From assembly GCA_017617005.1 (NCBI GenBank), contig JAFZWW010000105.1, forward strand, positions 1 through 56,092: a DNA stretch of 56,092 nt, read 5' to 3'. Under the pieces are notes generated by a model. It searched no databases. It was given only the letters and a program-made list of their open reading frames with translations, and was not told the origin of the DNA. Position 1 is the first letter of the stretch. Each line of letters opens with the position of its first letter. Both the position numbers and the translations under genes were made by a program. The DNA is from Lachnospiraceae bacterium. GTDB taxonomy: Bacteria; Bacillota; Clostridia; Lachnospirales; Lachnospiraceae. Positions 39,589 to 48,433 of the stretch are shown here, piece after piece.

Positions 39589-40047
39589 ATGGGAAATATG
39601 ACTGATTCACCGGAATATCTGCGTGCTCTCGCGCAGGATTACAAAATGAAGATAAGTCCTCTGACTCCCTATCTGCCCTGGCTTCAGCAGGCGTCGGAAA
39701 AGGCTGTGGTAAGTACTTATTCCGATAACGGAGTAACGGATACGAGTATCTCATTTCCCGTTTATTCATCGGAACTGATGGGATTTATAAAAGCCTGTAA
39801 CGTTTCCGGGCTGATGGATCGCAACTACCCTTACATATATTCCAGAAAAGCGATAAAGACTCATGATGAGGAACGCAGGATCATCGTGGGAGCTACCTGG
39901 AAGGAATGGGATGTCCTCTGCGGGATCCTCAGTAAATATGTTCTCGGAGGGCGTACGAGATCCGCACTGTGGAAAGAAGGCGTTTCGGAACAGATCTTCT
40001 ACCTTACAGTGAGCAAGATGCAGGAAATTGTTGATTTCTGGGAGTAA
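39589..40047 (+). CDS. uncharacterised 152-residue protein
   Basis: A soluble alpha/beta protein; no family recognised. Features seen: PLTPYLPWLQQ near the start, a central YPYIYSRKAIKTHDEERR stretch and a helical C-terminus ending FWE. CGGGA lies eight bases before ATG 39589; a second in-frame ATG at 39598 is possible. It has its own promoter region and precedes the TetR regulator by 54 bases. Confidence 0.55.
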   Translation: MGNMTDSPEYLRALAQDYKMKISPLTPYLPWLQQASEKAVVSTYSDNGVTDTSISFPVYSSELMGFIKACNVSGLMDRNYPYIYSRKAIKTHDEERRIIVGATWKEWDVLCGILSKYVLGGRTRSALWKEGVSEQIFYLTVSKMQEIVDFWE

Positions 40048-40101
40048 TCGTCAGAGTAAATAAATGCGGTGATCACATCGCAGTTTATCGGGAGATAAAA
40101 G

Positions 40102-40683
40102 ATGGGTGACAAATCAATTCAGAAGAAGCAGTACATTATCGATGTAGCGGCTAAGGTTTTTTCCGAAATGGGTTACAAGAACGTTACCATGAAGGATGTT
40201 GTCGATGCCTGCGACATTTCAAGAGGCGGTCTGTATCTTTATTATGAGAGCACATCCGAACTCTTTATCGATGTCATGAAGTCACAGGCTGCTGCGGGAG
40301 AGGATTTCACATCCCTTATCAGCGATGATGCAACCGCTGCCGATATCCTTCTTCTTTTCCTTCAGGAGGAGAAAAAGGACCTCTTCAGAAAAAAAGGCAA
40401 TCTGAACAGGGCTTATTTTGAATTCTATTTTGATGCAAGACCCGCAAAAGCGGATAATGTTTATAAGAAGAAATTTGACAATAATGTCAAGATGATCGGA
40501 AAGCTTATCGAGATAGGCGTCGAGAGCGGAGAATTTGTCTGCGACGATCCTCTCACCGCAGCTTTCAACATCGTTTATCTCATTGAGGGACTTAAAGTTA
40601 CTTCCGTAACACTGGGAGTATCACCCGATTCCTTTGACAGACAGATCCTTTATATCTTAGAGTCACTCGGAGTCGATGCATGA
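40102..40683 (+). CDS. TetR family transcriptional regulator
   Basis: A 193-residue regulator. The N-terminal HTH reads VAAKVFSEMGYKNVTMKDVV, then ACDISRGGLYLYYESTSELF, which is the TetR signature; the C-terminal helical domain would bind a ligand that cannot be predicted. CGGGAG precedes the ATG. It is not divergent from an obvious transporter. purL lies downstream on the same strand but behind a terminator-like hairpin. Confidence 0.9.
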   Translation: MGDKSIQKKQYIIDVAAKVFSEMGYKNVTMKDVVDACDISRGGLYLYYESTSELFIDVMKSQAAAGEDFTSLISDDATAADILLLFLQEEKKDLFRKKGNLNRAYFEFYFDARPAKADNVYKKKFDNNVKMIGKLIEIGVESGEFVCDDPLTAAFNIVYLIEGLKVTSVTLGVSPDSFDRQILYILESLGVDA

Positions 40684-40704
40684 TCTTATCGTAAATGTAA
40701 TAGT

Positions 40705-40749
40705 AAAGGGGCTTCAGAAGGGGTGATCACTTTTTCTGAGGCCTTTTTT
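40705..40749 (+). terminator. terminator-like hairpin in the purL leader
   Basis: GGCTTCAGAA paired with TTCTGAGGCC (ten pairs, one wobble) followed by six T. It ends 20 bases before the purL ATG, leaving no room for a promoter after it, so it either ends the TetR transcript or acts as an attenuator for purL. Confidence 0.7.
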
Positions 40750-40768
40750 AAGAAAGAAGGGCAGATAA

Positions 40769-43700
40769 ATGAGCGTCAGAAGAGTCTATGTAGAAAAGAA
40801 AAAACCTTATGCGGTACAGGCTAAGCACTTAAGGCATGATGTCAGGAATTTCCTCGGCATTAAGATCGATGACATGAGAGTGTTCATCAGATACGATTCC
40901 GAGAATATTTCGGATGCGACATTCGAGACTGCATGCAAGACCGTTTTTTCGGAGCCTCCCGTAGATGATATCTATCAGGAGTCACTTTCTCTTCCCAAAG
41001 GCACAAGAGTATTTTCCGTAGAATTCCTTCCCGGACAGTTCGACCAGAGAGCCGACTCCGCCGTTCAGTGTATAAAGTTCCTCAACGAGAACGAGGACCC
41101 CATCATCCAGACCGCGGTTACATATGCAGTCATAGGCAACATCACGGATGATGAGTTTAACCGCATCAAGGGATATCTCATCAACCCCGTAGATTCCAGG
41201 GAAGCTGGAATGGAAAAACCTGACACTCTTGTCGTAAATTATCCCGAACCCGAGGATGTCAAGACCTTTGACGGATTTGCAGACAGCCCCGAGGCTGAGC
41301 TTAAGAAGCTCTACGATTCACTCGGACTTGCAATGACCTTCAAGGATTTTCTTCATATCCAGAATTACTTTAAGAACGAAGAGCACCGTGATCCCACCGT
41401 TACCGAGATCAGGGTTCTCGATACATACTGGTCCGATCACTGCCGCCACACCACCTTCTCCACCGAACTTACCGGAGTGAAGTTTGATGACGGCGCATAC
41501 AAGGCTGCTTTCGAGAAGTCCTTCGAAGAGTATATGAATACCAGAAAGGATCTTTTCGCGGACCGTCCCGACAAGTTCTCATGCCTTATGGATCTCGGAA
41601 CCATCGCCGCAAAGCGCCTCAGAAAAGAAGGCAAGCTCGACGACGAAGAAAAGTCCGATGAGATCAATGCATGTTCCATCGTTGTTCCCGTTGAGATCGA
41701 AAAGGATGGAAATAAAGAGACAGAAGAGTGGCTCGTATTCTTCAAGAACGAGACGCATAACCATCCCACCGAGATCGAGCCTTTCGGAGGTGCCGCAACA
41801 TGTCTCGGAGGAGCGATCAGAGATCCCCTTTCCGGAAGAGGATATGTATATCAGGCAATGCGTGTGACCGGTGCGGCTGATCCCACCAGACCGGTATCCG
41901 AGACACTTCCCGGAAAGCTTCCTCAGAAGAAATTAGTCAGAACCGCAGCAAGCGGATATTCATCATACGGTAACCAGATCGGTCTTGCCACCGGCTATGT
42001 CAAGGAAGTATATCATCCCGATTACGTTGCAAAGCGTATGGAGATCGGTGCCGTCATGGGTGCCGCTCCCAGAAAGAACGTTATCAGGGAGAATTCCGAT
42101 CCCGGAGATATCATCATCCTTCTCGGCGGAAGGACCGGACGTGACGGAATCGGAGGAGCGACCGGTTCATCCAAGGCACACAATGTAAAGTCCATCGATA
42201 CCTGCGGTGCCGAGGTCCAGAAGGGTAATGCACCCACCGAAAGAAAAATCCAGAGACTCTTCAGACGCCCCGAGGTAACCAAACTCATCAAGAAGTGTAA
42301 CGACTTCGGTGCGGGCGGTGTCAGCGTTGCAATCGGAGAACTTGCTGACGGACTCATCGTAAATATGGATAAGGTTCCCAAGAAGTATGCCGGACTTGAC
42401 GGAACAGAGCTTGCTATTTCCGAATCCCAGGAGAGAATGGCCGTTGTCGTAGCTCCGAAGGATGTACAGGAATTCCTTAAGTATGCCGGAGAAGAAAACC
42501 TCGAAGCAGTCGAGGTTGCTGTTGTTACCGAAGAGCCCAGACTCCGGCTTCAGTGGAGAGGCAAGGACGTAGTCAACATCGCAAGGGCATTCCTTGATAC
42601 CAACGGAGCTCACCAGGAAACTCAGGTAGAGGTTGAATCACCTTCCGCAGATTCCTATTTTGATAAGTATGCACTTGATGCTGTAGCTGAAGATGTTAAG
42701 AACAAGGATTACGCCAAGGCTCTTACCGATACTCTTTCCGATCTTAATGAGTGCTCACAGAAGGGCCTTGTCGAGATGTTCGACTCATCTATCGGTGCAG
42801 GAAGCGTTGTAATGCCTTACGGCGGAAAATTCCAGCTCACCGAAGAGCAGGCAATGATCGCAAAGCTTCCCGTTCTCGAGGGCAAGACCGATACCGTGAC
42901 CATGATGAGCTACGGATTCGATCCTTATCTTTCAAGCTGGTCACCTTATCACGGCGCAATTTATGCGGTTACCGAGTCACTTGCACGTATTGCCGCAAAC
43001 GGCGGTGATGTCAGCAAAGTAAGACTCACCTTCCAGGAATATTTCAGACGTATGGATGAGAGACCGACCCGCTGGAGCCAGCCTTTCGCAGCGCTTCTCG
43101 GATCGTTCGATGCACAGATTGGATACGGACTTCCTTCGATCGGCGGTAAGGATTCCATGTCCGGAACCTTCGGTGACATCGATGTTCCTCCCACCCTCGT
43201 TTCATTTGCGGTTGATATCGCAAGCCTTAAAACAGTCATCACTCCCGAGCTTAAAGCTGCAGGCAACAAGCTTGTTCTTTTCAGCATCGAGAAGGATGCG
43301 GATAAGAAGCCCGTATACGATCAGGTTCTGAAGCTTTATGATTCTGTTTACAAGCTCATCTGTGACAAGTCGATCGTCAGTGCTTATGCACTTGATTCCA
43401 AGGGACTTGCCGCAGCCGTAGCCAAGATGGGAATGGGTTGCGGACTCGGAGCTAAGATCGATGACAGCGTAGTTGCGGAGAAGGTATTCGGAAACGGTCT
43501 CGGAAATATCGTTGCGGAAGTTCCCGCAGATAAGCTTGCACAGGTAAGTGCCGTAGCAGGTGCGGAAGTTATCGGTGAAGTCACCTCTTCCGGATTCGAA
43601 TATGCCGGAGCAAAGGTATCATACGATGACATTAAGAAAGCATGGACCGGAACACTTGAGAGCGTATTCCATTCTGTATCGACCGATGAAAATGATAAGG

Positions 43701-44554
43701 TCGAGATTCCCGAATACAAGGCTTCCGATGTTTATGTATGCAAGAACAAGGTAGCAAAGCCCACCGTATTTATCCCCGTATTCCCCGGAACAAACTGCGA
43801 ATACGATTCCGCCAAGGCCTTTGAAAGAGCAGGCGCGAATGCCGATGTACGTGTATTCAGAAATCTTACCGCAGAGGATATAAGGGAATCTGTTGCTGAG
43901 TTTAAGAAGGCAATCTCACAGGCTCAGATGATCATGTTCCCCGGCGGATTCTCCGCAGGTGACGAGCCCGACGGCTCCGCCAAGTTCTTTGCTACCGCAT
44001 TCAGAAACGCATCCATCAAGGAAGCGGTTGAAGAGATGCTCGATAAGAGGGACGGACTTGTCCTCGGTATCTGTAACGGATTCCAGGCTATCATCAAGCT
44101 CGGACTCGTTCCCAACGGAAAGATCACCGGACAGACCGCGGATTCACCCACACTTACATTCAACACCATCGGCAGACATATCTCCAAGATGGCTTATATC
44201 AAGGTCGTATCCGACAAGAGCCCCTGGCTGCAGGAGGCCGGACTCGGAAACGTATATGCAAATCCCGCATCACACGGTGAAGGACGTTTCATCGCACCCG
44301 AGGGAGTTCTTGATGAGCTCTTCAGGAACGGACAGATTGCAACCGTATATTCGGATCCCGAAGGCAACACTTCTATGGATGAGTACTACAACATCAACGG
44401 TTCGTTCAGGTGCGTCGAGGGTATCACTTCACCTGACGGAAGAGTCCTCGGTAAGATGTGCCACTCCGAGCGTATAGGAAACGGAGTTGCGATCAACATC
44501 TATGGCGAGCAGGATCTTAAGATCTTCGAATCCGGAGTTAAGTACTTCAAATAA
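40769..44554 (+). CDS. purL: phosphoribosylformylglycinamidine synthase, single large chain
   Basis: Converts FGAR to FGAM with ATP and glutamine. The 1261-residue protein joins the synthetase and glutaminase parts, unlike the three-protein PurS/PurL/PurQ form of Bacillus. Synthetase stretches include YWSDHCRHTTF and FKNETHNHPTEIEPFGGAAT. The C-terminal amidotransferase shows PVFPGTNCEYD, the nucleophile Cys in LGICNGFQ, and the His in ASHGEGRF. GAAGGG lies upstream of the ATG. It stands apart from the purE-purM-purN-purD operon and is followed by its own terminator. Confidence 0.95.
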   Translation: MSVRRVYVEKKKPYAVQAKHLRHDVRNFLGIKIDDMRVFIRYDSENISDATFETACKTVFSEPPVDDIYQESLSLPKGTRVFSVEFLPGQFDQRADSAVQCIKFLNENEDPIIQTAVTYAVIGNITDDEFNRIKGYLINPVDSREAGMEKPDTLVVNYPEPEDVKTFDGFADSPEAELKKLYDSLGLAMTFKDFLHIQNYFKNEEHRDPTVTEIRVLDTYWSDHCRHTTFSTELTGVKFDDGAYKAAFEKSFEEYMNTRKDLFADRPDKFSCLMDLGTIAAKRLRKEGKLDDEEKSDEINACSIVVPVEIEKDGNKETEEWLVFFKNETHNHPTEIEPFGGAATCLGGAIRDPLSGRGYVYQAMRVTGAADPTRPVSETLPGKLPQKKLVRTAASGYSSYGNQIGLATGYVKEVYHPDYVAKRMEIGAVMGAAPRKNVIRENSDPGDIIILLGGRTGRDGIGGATGSSKAHNVKSIDTCGAEVQKGNAPTERKIQRLFRRPEVTKLIKKCNDFGAGGVSVAIGELADGLIVNMDKVPKKYAGLDGTELAISESQERMAVVVAPKDVQEFLKYAGEENLEAVEVAVVTEEPRLRLQWRGKDVVNIARAFLDTNGAHQETQVEVESPSADSYFDKYALDAVAEDVKNKDYAKALTDTLSDLNECSQKGLVEMFDSSIGAGSVVMPYGGKFQLTEEQAMIAKLPVLEGKTDTVTMMSYGFDPYLSSWSPYHGAIYAVTESLARIAANGGDVSKVRLTFQEYFRRMDERPTRWSQPFAALLGSFDAQIGYGLPSIGGKDSMSGTFGDIDVPPTLVSFAVDIASLKTVITPELKAAGNKLVLFSIEKDADKKPVYDQVLKLYDSVYKLICDKSIVSAYALDSKGLAAAVAKMGMGCGLGAKIDDSVVAEKVFGNGLGNIVAEVPADKLAQVSAVAGAEVIGEVTSSGFEYAGAKVSYDDIKKAWTGTLESVFHSVSTDENDKVEIPEYKASDVYVCKNKVAKPTVFIPVFPGTNCEYDSAKAFERAGANADVRVFRNLTAEDIRESVAEFKKAISQAQMIMFPGGFSAGDEPDGSAKFFATAFRNASIKEAVEEMLDKRDGLVLGICNGFQAIIKLGLVPNGKITGQTADSPTLTFNTIGRHISKMAYIKVVSDKSPWLQEAGLGNVYANPASHGEGRFIAPEGVLDELFRNGQIATVYSDPEGNTSMDEYYNINGSFRCVEGITSPDGRVLGKMCHSERIGNGVAINIYGEQDLKIFESGVKYFK

Positions 44555-44567
44555 GACACAACGCTGC

Positions 44568-44603
44568 GGGCCGGCGATCCTTCGATCACCGGCCCATATT
44601 TTT
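44568..44603 (+). terminator. intrinsic terminator of purL
   Basis: GGGCCGG/CCGGCCC with GAT/ATC inside, loop CCTTCG, then a T-rich tract. Confidence 0.82.
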
Positions 44604-44619
44604 ATGATTAAACCTGCCG

Positions 44620-44625
44620 TATAAT
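44620..44625 (+). promoter_or_regulatory. -10 box of queH
   Basis: TATAAT, 36 bases before the queH ATG; -35 not clear. Confidence 0.45.
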
Positions 44626-44660
44626 ATACACCGTGTCCGCAGGATGATACACTGTCGTTT

Positions 44661-45266
44661 ATGAACAACGTGAACTTCGACAAGTTAATGGAGGATATGC
44701 TGAGCGAAAAAGCAGGACGCGTTCTGCTTCATTCGTGCTGTGCTCCGTGCTCGAGTGCGTGTATCGAAAGGATCTGCGACAGATGTGAGGTGACCGTTTA
44801 TTACTACAATCCGAACATCGGCGACGAGGCCGAGTACCTCAAGAGAAAAGAAGAACAGATCAGGCTCATTAATGCATATAACGCAGAGAAAAAGGGTAAG
44901 TATGAGATAAAGATCATCGATGCCGATTATGATTCGTCTTCTTTTGAGGCGATGGCAAAGGGACTTGAGGACTGCCCCGAAAGAGGAGCCAGATGTCATA
45001 AGTGTTATGAGCTCAGAATGAGGCACACTGCGGAGGCCGCACTTAAGACGGGAGGCTTTGATTATTTTGCCACTACGCTCACCTTATCGCCTCTTAAGGA
45101 CAGCGAAGCCATCAACCGCATCGGACTTATGATCGAAGAAGAGACCGGGATGAAATATCTTCCATCCGATTTCAAGAAAAGAAACGGATACCTGCGCTCG
45201 ATAGAGTTATCAAAGCAGTACGATCTCTACAGGCAGAATTTCTGCGGGTGCGTTTATTCAAGGTGA
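44661..45266 (+). CDS. queH: epoxyqueuosine reductase QueH
   Basis: Last step of queuosine synthesis in tRNA, the non-QueG type enzyme. The 201 residues carry the cysteine pattern of the family: Cys26-Cys27 in LLHSCCAPCSS, a C-x-x-C pair in RCHKCYELRM, and a C-terminal CGC motif, which hold an Fe-S cluster and a second metal. The stretch ATTLTLSPLKDSE is also typical. It has its own promoter. No other que genes are in the window. Confidence 0.93.
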   Translation: MNNVNFDKLMEDMLSEKAGRVLLHSCCAPCSSACIERICDRCEVTVYYYNPNIGDEAEYLKRKEEQIRLINAYNAEKKGKYEIKIIDADYDSSSFEAMAKGLEDCPERGARCHKCYELRMRHTAEAALKTGGFDYFATTLTLSPLKDSEAINRIGLMIEEETGMKYLPSDFKKRNGYLRSIELSKQYDLYRQNFCGCVYSR

Positions 45267-45283
45267 ACAAGGGCGAGAGAAAA

Positions 45284-45312
45284 TTGCGGGAACGGCATGT
45301 TTTTTGTATAAT
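45284..45312 (+). promoter_or_regulatory. promoter of the zinc-ribbon membrane protein gene
   Basis: TTGCGG at 45284-45289, 17 bases, TATAAT at 45307-45312. Confidence 0.65.
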
Positions 45313-45359
45313 AAATATTTGGTACGTTTCACCTGCGTTTTATGAAAGGAATGCATAAG

Positions 45360-46007
45360 ATGAATTGTCCCAATTGCGGAGCTGCATTAAAGATTGAAGG
45401 AAACAAAAGAGTCTGTGAATACTGCGGTTATGAGGAACTCATTCCCCAGAACGGTAACGGGGATGATTTCTATAACCTTATGGTCCTTAACGAGAGCAGT
45501 ACTCCCGCTGATATAACGGTACAGCTTGCGGAGAGCAATCTCGGCTTCATATTAAGAAGCGGGGAAGCCGTTGCCAAGGATGTTCCTCCCGGGTATCATA
45601 CGATGGTCGTAACATGCGGCACAATGACGGAGTACCGTTCGGTCGTTGTTCCCGGTGACGGAAAAGCGGTCAAGGTATATGTTGCCAAGGGCGTATACGG
45701 CCTGTCGATAAGGATTTCCGAACCCGGTTCTCCGGACAGGACCACCGGCTCATTTGCCGATACCGTGACCGGAGTGAGAACGGGTAATCCTATCGCCAAC
45801 GATAAGGCTCTTTCGATAATGGCGCTGGTCTTCAGCATTATCATTCCCCTTTTTGGAGTGATAATAGCCTGCGTGGATTTCGGAAATACAAAAAAACAGG
45901 GCAAGAAGACCAATCCCTGCACGATTGCCGCATTTATCATATCGGGTGCAAGATTGGTAATAATGTTCCTTTTTCTGATGATAGGTATAATCACACAGGC
46001 AATGTAA
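45360..46007 (+). CDS. zinc-ribbon membrane protein
   Basis: A 215-residue protein with a N-terminal zinc ribbon (CPNCG and CEYCG, about 16 residues apart), a middle beta domain of about 90 residues, and two C-terminal transmembrane helices (LSIMALVFSIIIPLFGVII and a second near the end). ATG 45360 is chosen because AAAGGA lies nine bases upstream and the zinc ribbon starts there; ATG 45342 is possible. Function unknown. Confidence 0.7.
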   Translation: MNCPNCGAALKIEGNKRVCEYCGYEELIPQNGNGDDFYNLMVLNESSTPADITVQLAESNLGFILRSGEAVAKDVPPGYHTMVVTCGTMTEYRSVVVPGDGKAVKVYVAKGVYGLSIRISEPGSPDRTTGSFADTVTGVRTGNPIANDKALSIMALVFSIIIPLFGVIIACVDFGNTKKQGKKTNPCTIAAFIISGARLVIMFLFLMIGIITQAM

Positions 46008-46049
46008 TGAAAAGACATTACCTGCCTGCGTTCCGATAAGGAGTTTTTA

Positions 46050-47813
46050 ATGAAAAGTATTCTTGAACTGTTAAGCGAAGAAACGGGAAATGCCTTTGAA
46101 AAGGCAGGATATAAGAAGGAGGCCGGCAAGGTTTCCGTATCCAACCGTCCCGACTTGTGCGAATACCAGTGCAACGGTGCAATGGCTCTCGCAAAGGAAT
46201 TCAAATGCGCACCCAAGGCTATCGCCGATGCGGTTGTTGAAATCCTTAAGGACAGCAGCGCATTCGAATCCGTCGAAGCGGTCATGCCCGGCTTTATCAA
46301 CATGAACATCAGCTCATCCTTCCTTTCCGATTATGTGAAGAAGATGGCTGAGGGTGAAAAGTACGGCATCGATCTTCCGGATCCCAGGACCATTGTCGTT
46401 GACTACGGCGGACCCAATGTCGCAAAGGCTCTCCATGTCGGACATCTCCGTCCCGCTATAATAGGAGAGAGCATCAAGCGTATCCTCAGATACATGGGAC
46501 ATACGGTTGTGGGCGATGTGCATATGGGAGACTGGGGAAAGCCCATGGGTCTTGTGATGACCGAGATCAGGGAAAGGCAGCCGGATCTTCCCTATTTTGA
46601 TGAGTCATACACCGGAGAGTATCCCAAGGAGCCTCCCTTTACCGTAAGGGACCTTGAGGAGATCTATCCCACCGCATCCGCAAAGAGCAAGGAAGATCCT
46701 GATTACAACGCAAGAGCACTTGAAGCCACTCTCAAGCTTCAGAGCGGCGTCAGGGGTTACCGTGCACTCTGGGATCACATCATCGATGTATCCGTTAACG
46801 ATATGAAGCGCATTTATGAAATGCTTCACGTTGACTTCGACCTTTGGAACGGTGAGAGCACCGTGCAGTATCTGATTGCCGACATGGTGAAGGATATGAA
46901 GGAGAGCGGTGTTGCATACGAAAGCGAAGGCGCTCTTGTCATCGATGTAAAGGAAGACACCGACACCAAGGAGATTCCTCCCTGCATCGTTCTTAAGTCC
47001 GACGGAGCAAGCCTTTACAACACCACCGACCTTGCAACCATCAAGGAACGTGTTATAAAGTACGATCCCGCGCAGATCATCTATATCACCGATAAGCGAC
47101 AGGATCTTTATTTCGAGCAGGTATTCAGGGCGGCACGAAAGGCAGGCCTTGTATCCGATAAGGTAACTCTTTCACACATAGGATTCGGTACGATGAACGG
47201 CAAGGACGGCAAGCCCTTCAAGACCCGTGACGGCGGCGTAATGCGTCTCGAGAGCCTCATCACCGAGATCCAGGATGAGATGTACACGAAGATAAAAGAA
47301 AACAAGGATATCGATGATGCCGAGGCAAGGCAGACAGCAGACCTCGTAGGTCTTTCCGCACTCCTTTACGGAGATCTGTCCAACCAGGCAGTCAAGGACT
47401 ATGTATTCGATATGGAGAGGTTCATTTCCTTCGAAGGAAATACCGGCCCCTACATCCTCTACACCATCGTCCGTATCAAGTCCATAATCGCCAAATATGC
47501 GGCTCAGGGAGGGGATGTATCCGCCCTTAAGATCGGTACGCCCGTCAACGCATCGGAGAAGGATCTCATGAAGGCCCTGTCTTCATTTGCCCAGACAATG
47601 GACAGTGCGGCTACGGAGCTTGCTCCCCACAGGATCTGTGCATATATCTACGATCTTGCGAACGCGCTCAATTCCTTCTATCACGAGACCAAGATCCTTT
47701 CAGAGGAAGACGAGGCGAAAAAGGGAGAGTATATCGCACTCATCGATTTCACGAGAAGGGTGCTCGAAACCTGCATAGATCTGCTCGGTTTCTCGGCTCC
47801 CGACAGGATGTGA
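46050..47813 (+). CDS. argS: arginyl-tRNA synthetase
   Basis: Charges tRNA-Arg; class I synthetase of 587 residues. The HIGH-type motif is HVGH at 129-132 within NVAKALHVGHLRP. A canonical KMSKS is absent, as in many ArgRS; the region GTMNGKDGKPFKTRDGG takes its place. The C-terminal anticodon-binding domain ends in LLGFSAPDRM. AAGGAG lies upstream. A tRNA-Arg gene is at 12291. A large palindromic element begins six bases after the stop. Confidence 0.95.
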   Translation: MKSILELLSEETGNAFEKAGYKKEAGKVSVSNRPDLCEYQCNGAMALAKEFKCAPKAIADAVVEILKDSSAFESVEAVMPGFINMNISSSFLSDYVKKMAEGEKYGIDLPDPRTIVVDYGGPNVAKALHVGHLRPAIIGESIKRILRYMGHTVVGDVHMGDWGKPMGLVMTEIRERQPDLPYFDESYTGEYPKEPPFTVRDLEEIYPTASAKSKEDPDYNARALEATLKLQSGVRGYRALWDHIIDVSVNDMKRIYEMLHVDFDLWNGESTVQYLIADMVKDMKESGVAYESEGALVIDVKEDTDTKEIPPCIVLKSDGASLYNTTDLATIKERVIKYDPAQIIYITDKRQDLYFEQVFRAARKAGLVSDKVTLSHIGFGTMNGKDGKPFKTRDGGVMRLESLITEIQDEMYTKIKENKDIDDAEARQTADLVGLSALLYGDLSNQAVKDYVFDMERFISFEGNTGPYILYTIVRIKSIIAKYAAQGGDVSALKIGTPVNASEKDLMKALSSFAQTMDSAATELAPHRICAYIYDLANALNSFYHETKILSEEDEAKKGEYIALIDFTRRVLETCIDLLGFSAPDRM

Positions 47814-47819
47814 CTTACA

Positions 47820-48004
47820 GATCACTGCCACAGACAATGAATAAAAAGCACTCCGTGCACGCTTGCGTGATACGGAGTGTATTTTTATGAAATTGTCTGT
47901 GAAGCAGTATCGCACATTCATGAGCAAAAAGCATACGCGGTAGCGGATGCTGAGGTGCGAAGCACCGTTTTTGCGAATGTATGTGCGATACTGTGGCAGT
48001 GATC
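47820..48004. other. 185-nt multi-branched palindromic element (structured RNA or MITE-like)
   Basis: Outer arms: GATCACTGCCACAG (47820-47833) pairs perfectly with 47991-48004. Inside lie two branches. Branch A (47833-47899) is one long hairpin: ACAAT/ATTGT, ATAAAAA/TTTTTAT, CACTCCGT/ACGGAGTG, and CACG/CGTG around CTTG. Branch B (47905-47993) has outer stem CAGTATCGCAC/GTGCGATACTG, then ATTC/GAAT and CAAAAA/TTTTTG, and forks into hairpins GCAT-CGC-GGTA-GCG-ATGC (47931-47950) and GGTGC-GAA-GCACC (47954-47966). CAG/CTG ends are shared by all three stems at the junction, so it can branch-migrate. No open reading frame of note. No target-site duplication is evident. Confidence 0.75.
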
Positions 48005-48067
48005 GTGGCGAGTAAAATACTCACTTTTTTGACAGAAAATTATTTTTGAAAAAAGTAAAATTTTTTG

Positions 48068-48096
48068 TTGACAATATACCTACATATATGTAAAAT
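48068..48096 (+). promoter_or_regulatory. strong promoter of the Val-Met-Thr tRNA array
   Basis: TTGACA at 48068-48073, exactly 17 bases, TAAAAT at 48091-48096. A short hairpin GAGTA/TACTC with a T-run (48010-48030) lies upstream and may end the argS transcript. Confidence 0.85.
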
Positions 48097-48131
48097 AGCC
48101 TTTGTCGGTCGGCGAAAGTCGACGTCAAAAT

Positions 48132-48204
48132 GGAATCTTAGCTCAGCTGGGAGAGCATCTGCCTTACAAGCAGAGGGTCATAGGTTCGAGCCCTATAGGT
48201 TCCA
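48132..48204 (+). tRNA. tRNA-Val (anticodon TAC)
   Basis: Acceptor GGAATCT/AGGTTCC, anticodon stem TCTGC/GCAGA closing CTTACAA, T-loop TTCGAGC, discriminator A; 73 bases, no CCA. Confidence 0.93.
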
Positions 48205-48213
48205 TTTTTTTTA

Positions 48214-48287
48214 GGCGAGGTAGCTCAGTTGGCTAGAGCACGCGGTTCATACCCGCGGTGTCGAGAGTTCGAATCTCCCCCTCGCTA
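48214..48287 (+). tRNA. tRNA-Met, elongator type (anticodon CAT)
   Basis: Acceptor GGCGAGG/CCTCGCT (G1-T72 wobble), anticodon stem CGCGG/CCGCG closing TTCATAC, T-loop TTCGAAT, discriminator A. The layout matches Bacillus elongator tRNA-Met rather than the initiator. The T-stem GAGAG/CTCCC has one A-C mismatch. Confidence 0.88.
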
Positions 48288-48288
48288 C

Positions 48289-48361
48289 GCTGATGTGGCT
48301 CAGTCGGTAGAGCGTCGCCTTGGTAAGGCGGAGGTCACCAGTTCGATTCTGGTCATCAGCT
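48289..48361 (+). tRNA. tRNA-Thr (anticodon GGT)
   Basis: Acceptor GCTGATG/CATCAGC, anticodon stem TCGCC/GGCGG closing TTGGTAA, T-loop TTCGATT, discriminator T. Only one base separates it from tRNA-Met. Confidence 0.93.
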
Positions 48362-48364
48362 CTG

Positions 48365-48397
48365 ATCCCGAAACCATTAATGGTTTCGGGATTTTTT
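48365..48397 (+). terminator. intrinsic terminator of the Val-Met-Thr array
   Basis: A 14-bp perfect stem starting ATCCCGAAACC, followed by a T-run. Confidence 0.92.
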
Positions 48398-48433
48398 GTT
48401 ATGTTATAATATTGGTTAATAGGAGGAACATGT

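Noticed and set aside
47820-48004. T-box or 6S RNA after argS
   Set aside because: No T-box AGGGTGG motif or specifier loop, it lies downstream of the synthetase gene, and the fold is branched rather than a rod with a central bubble.
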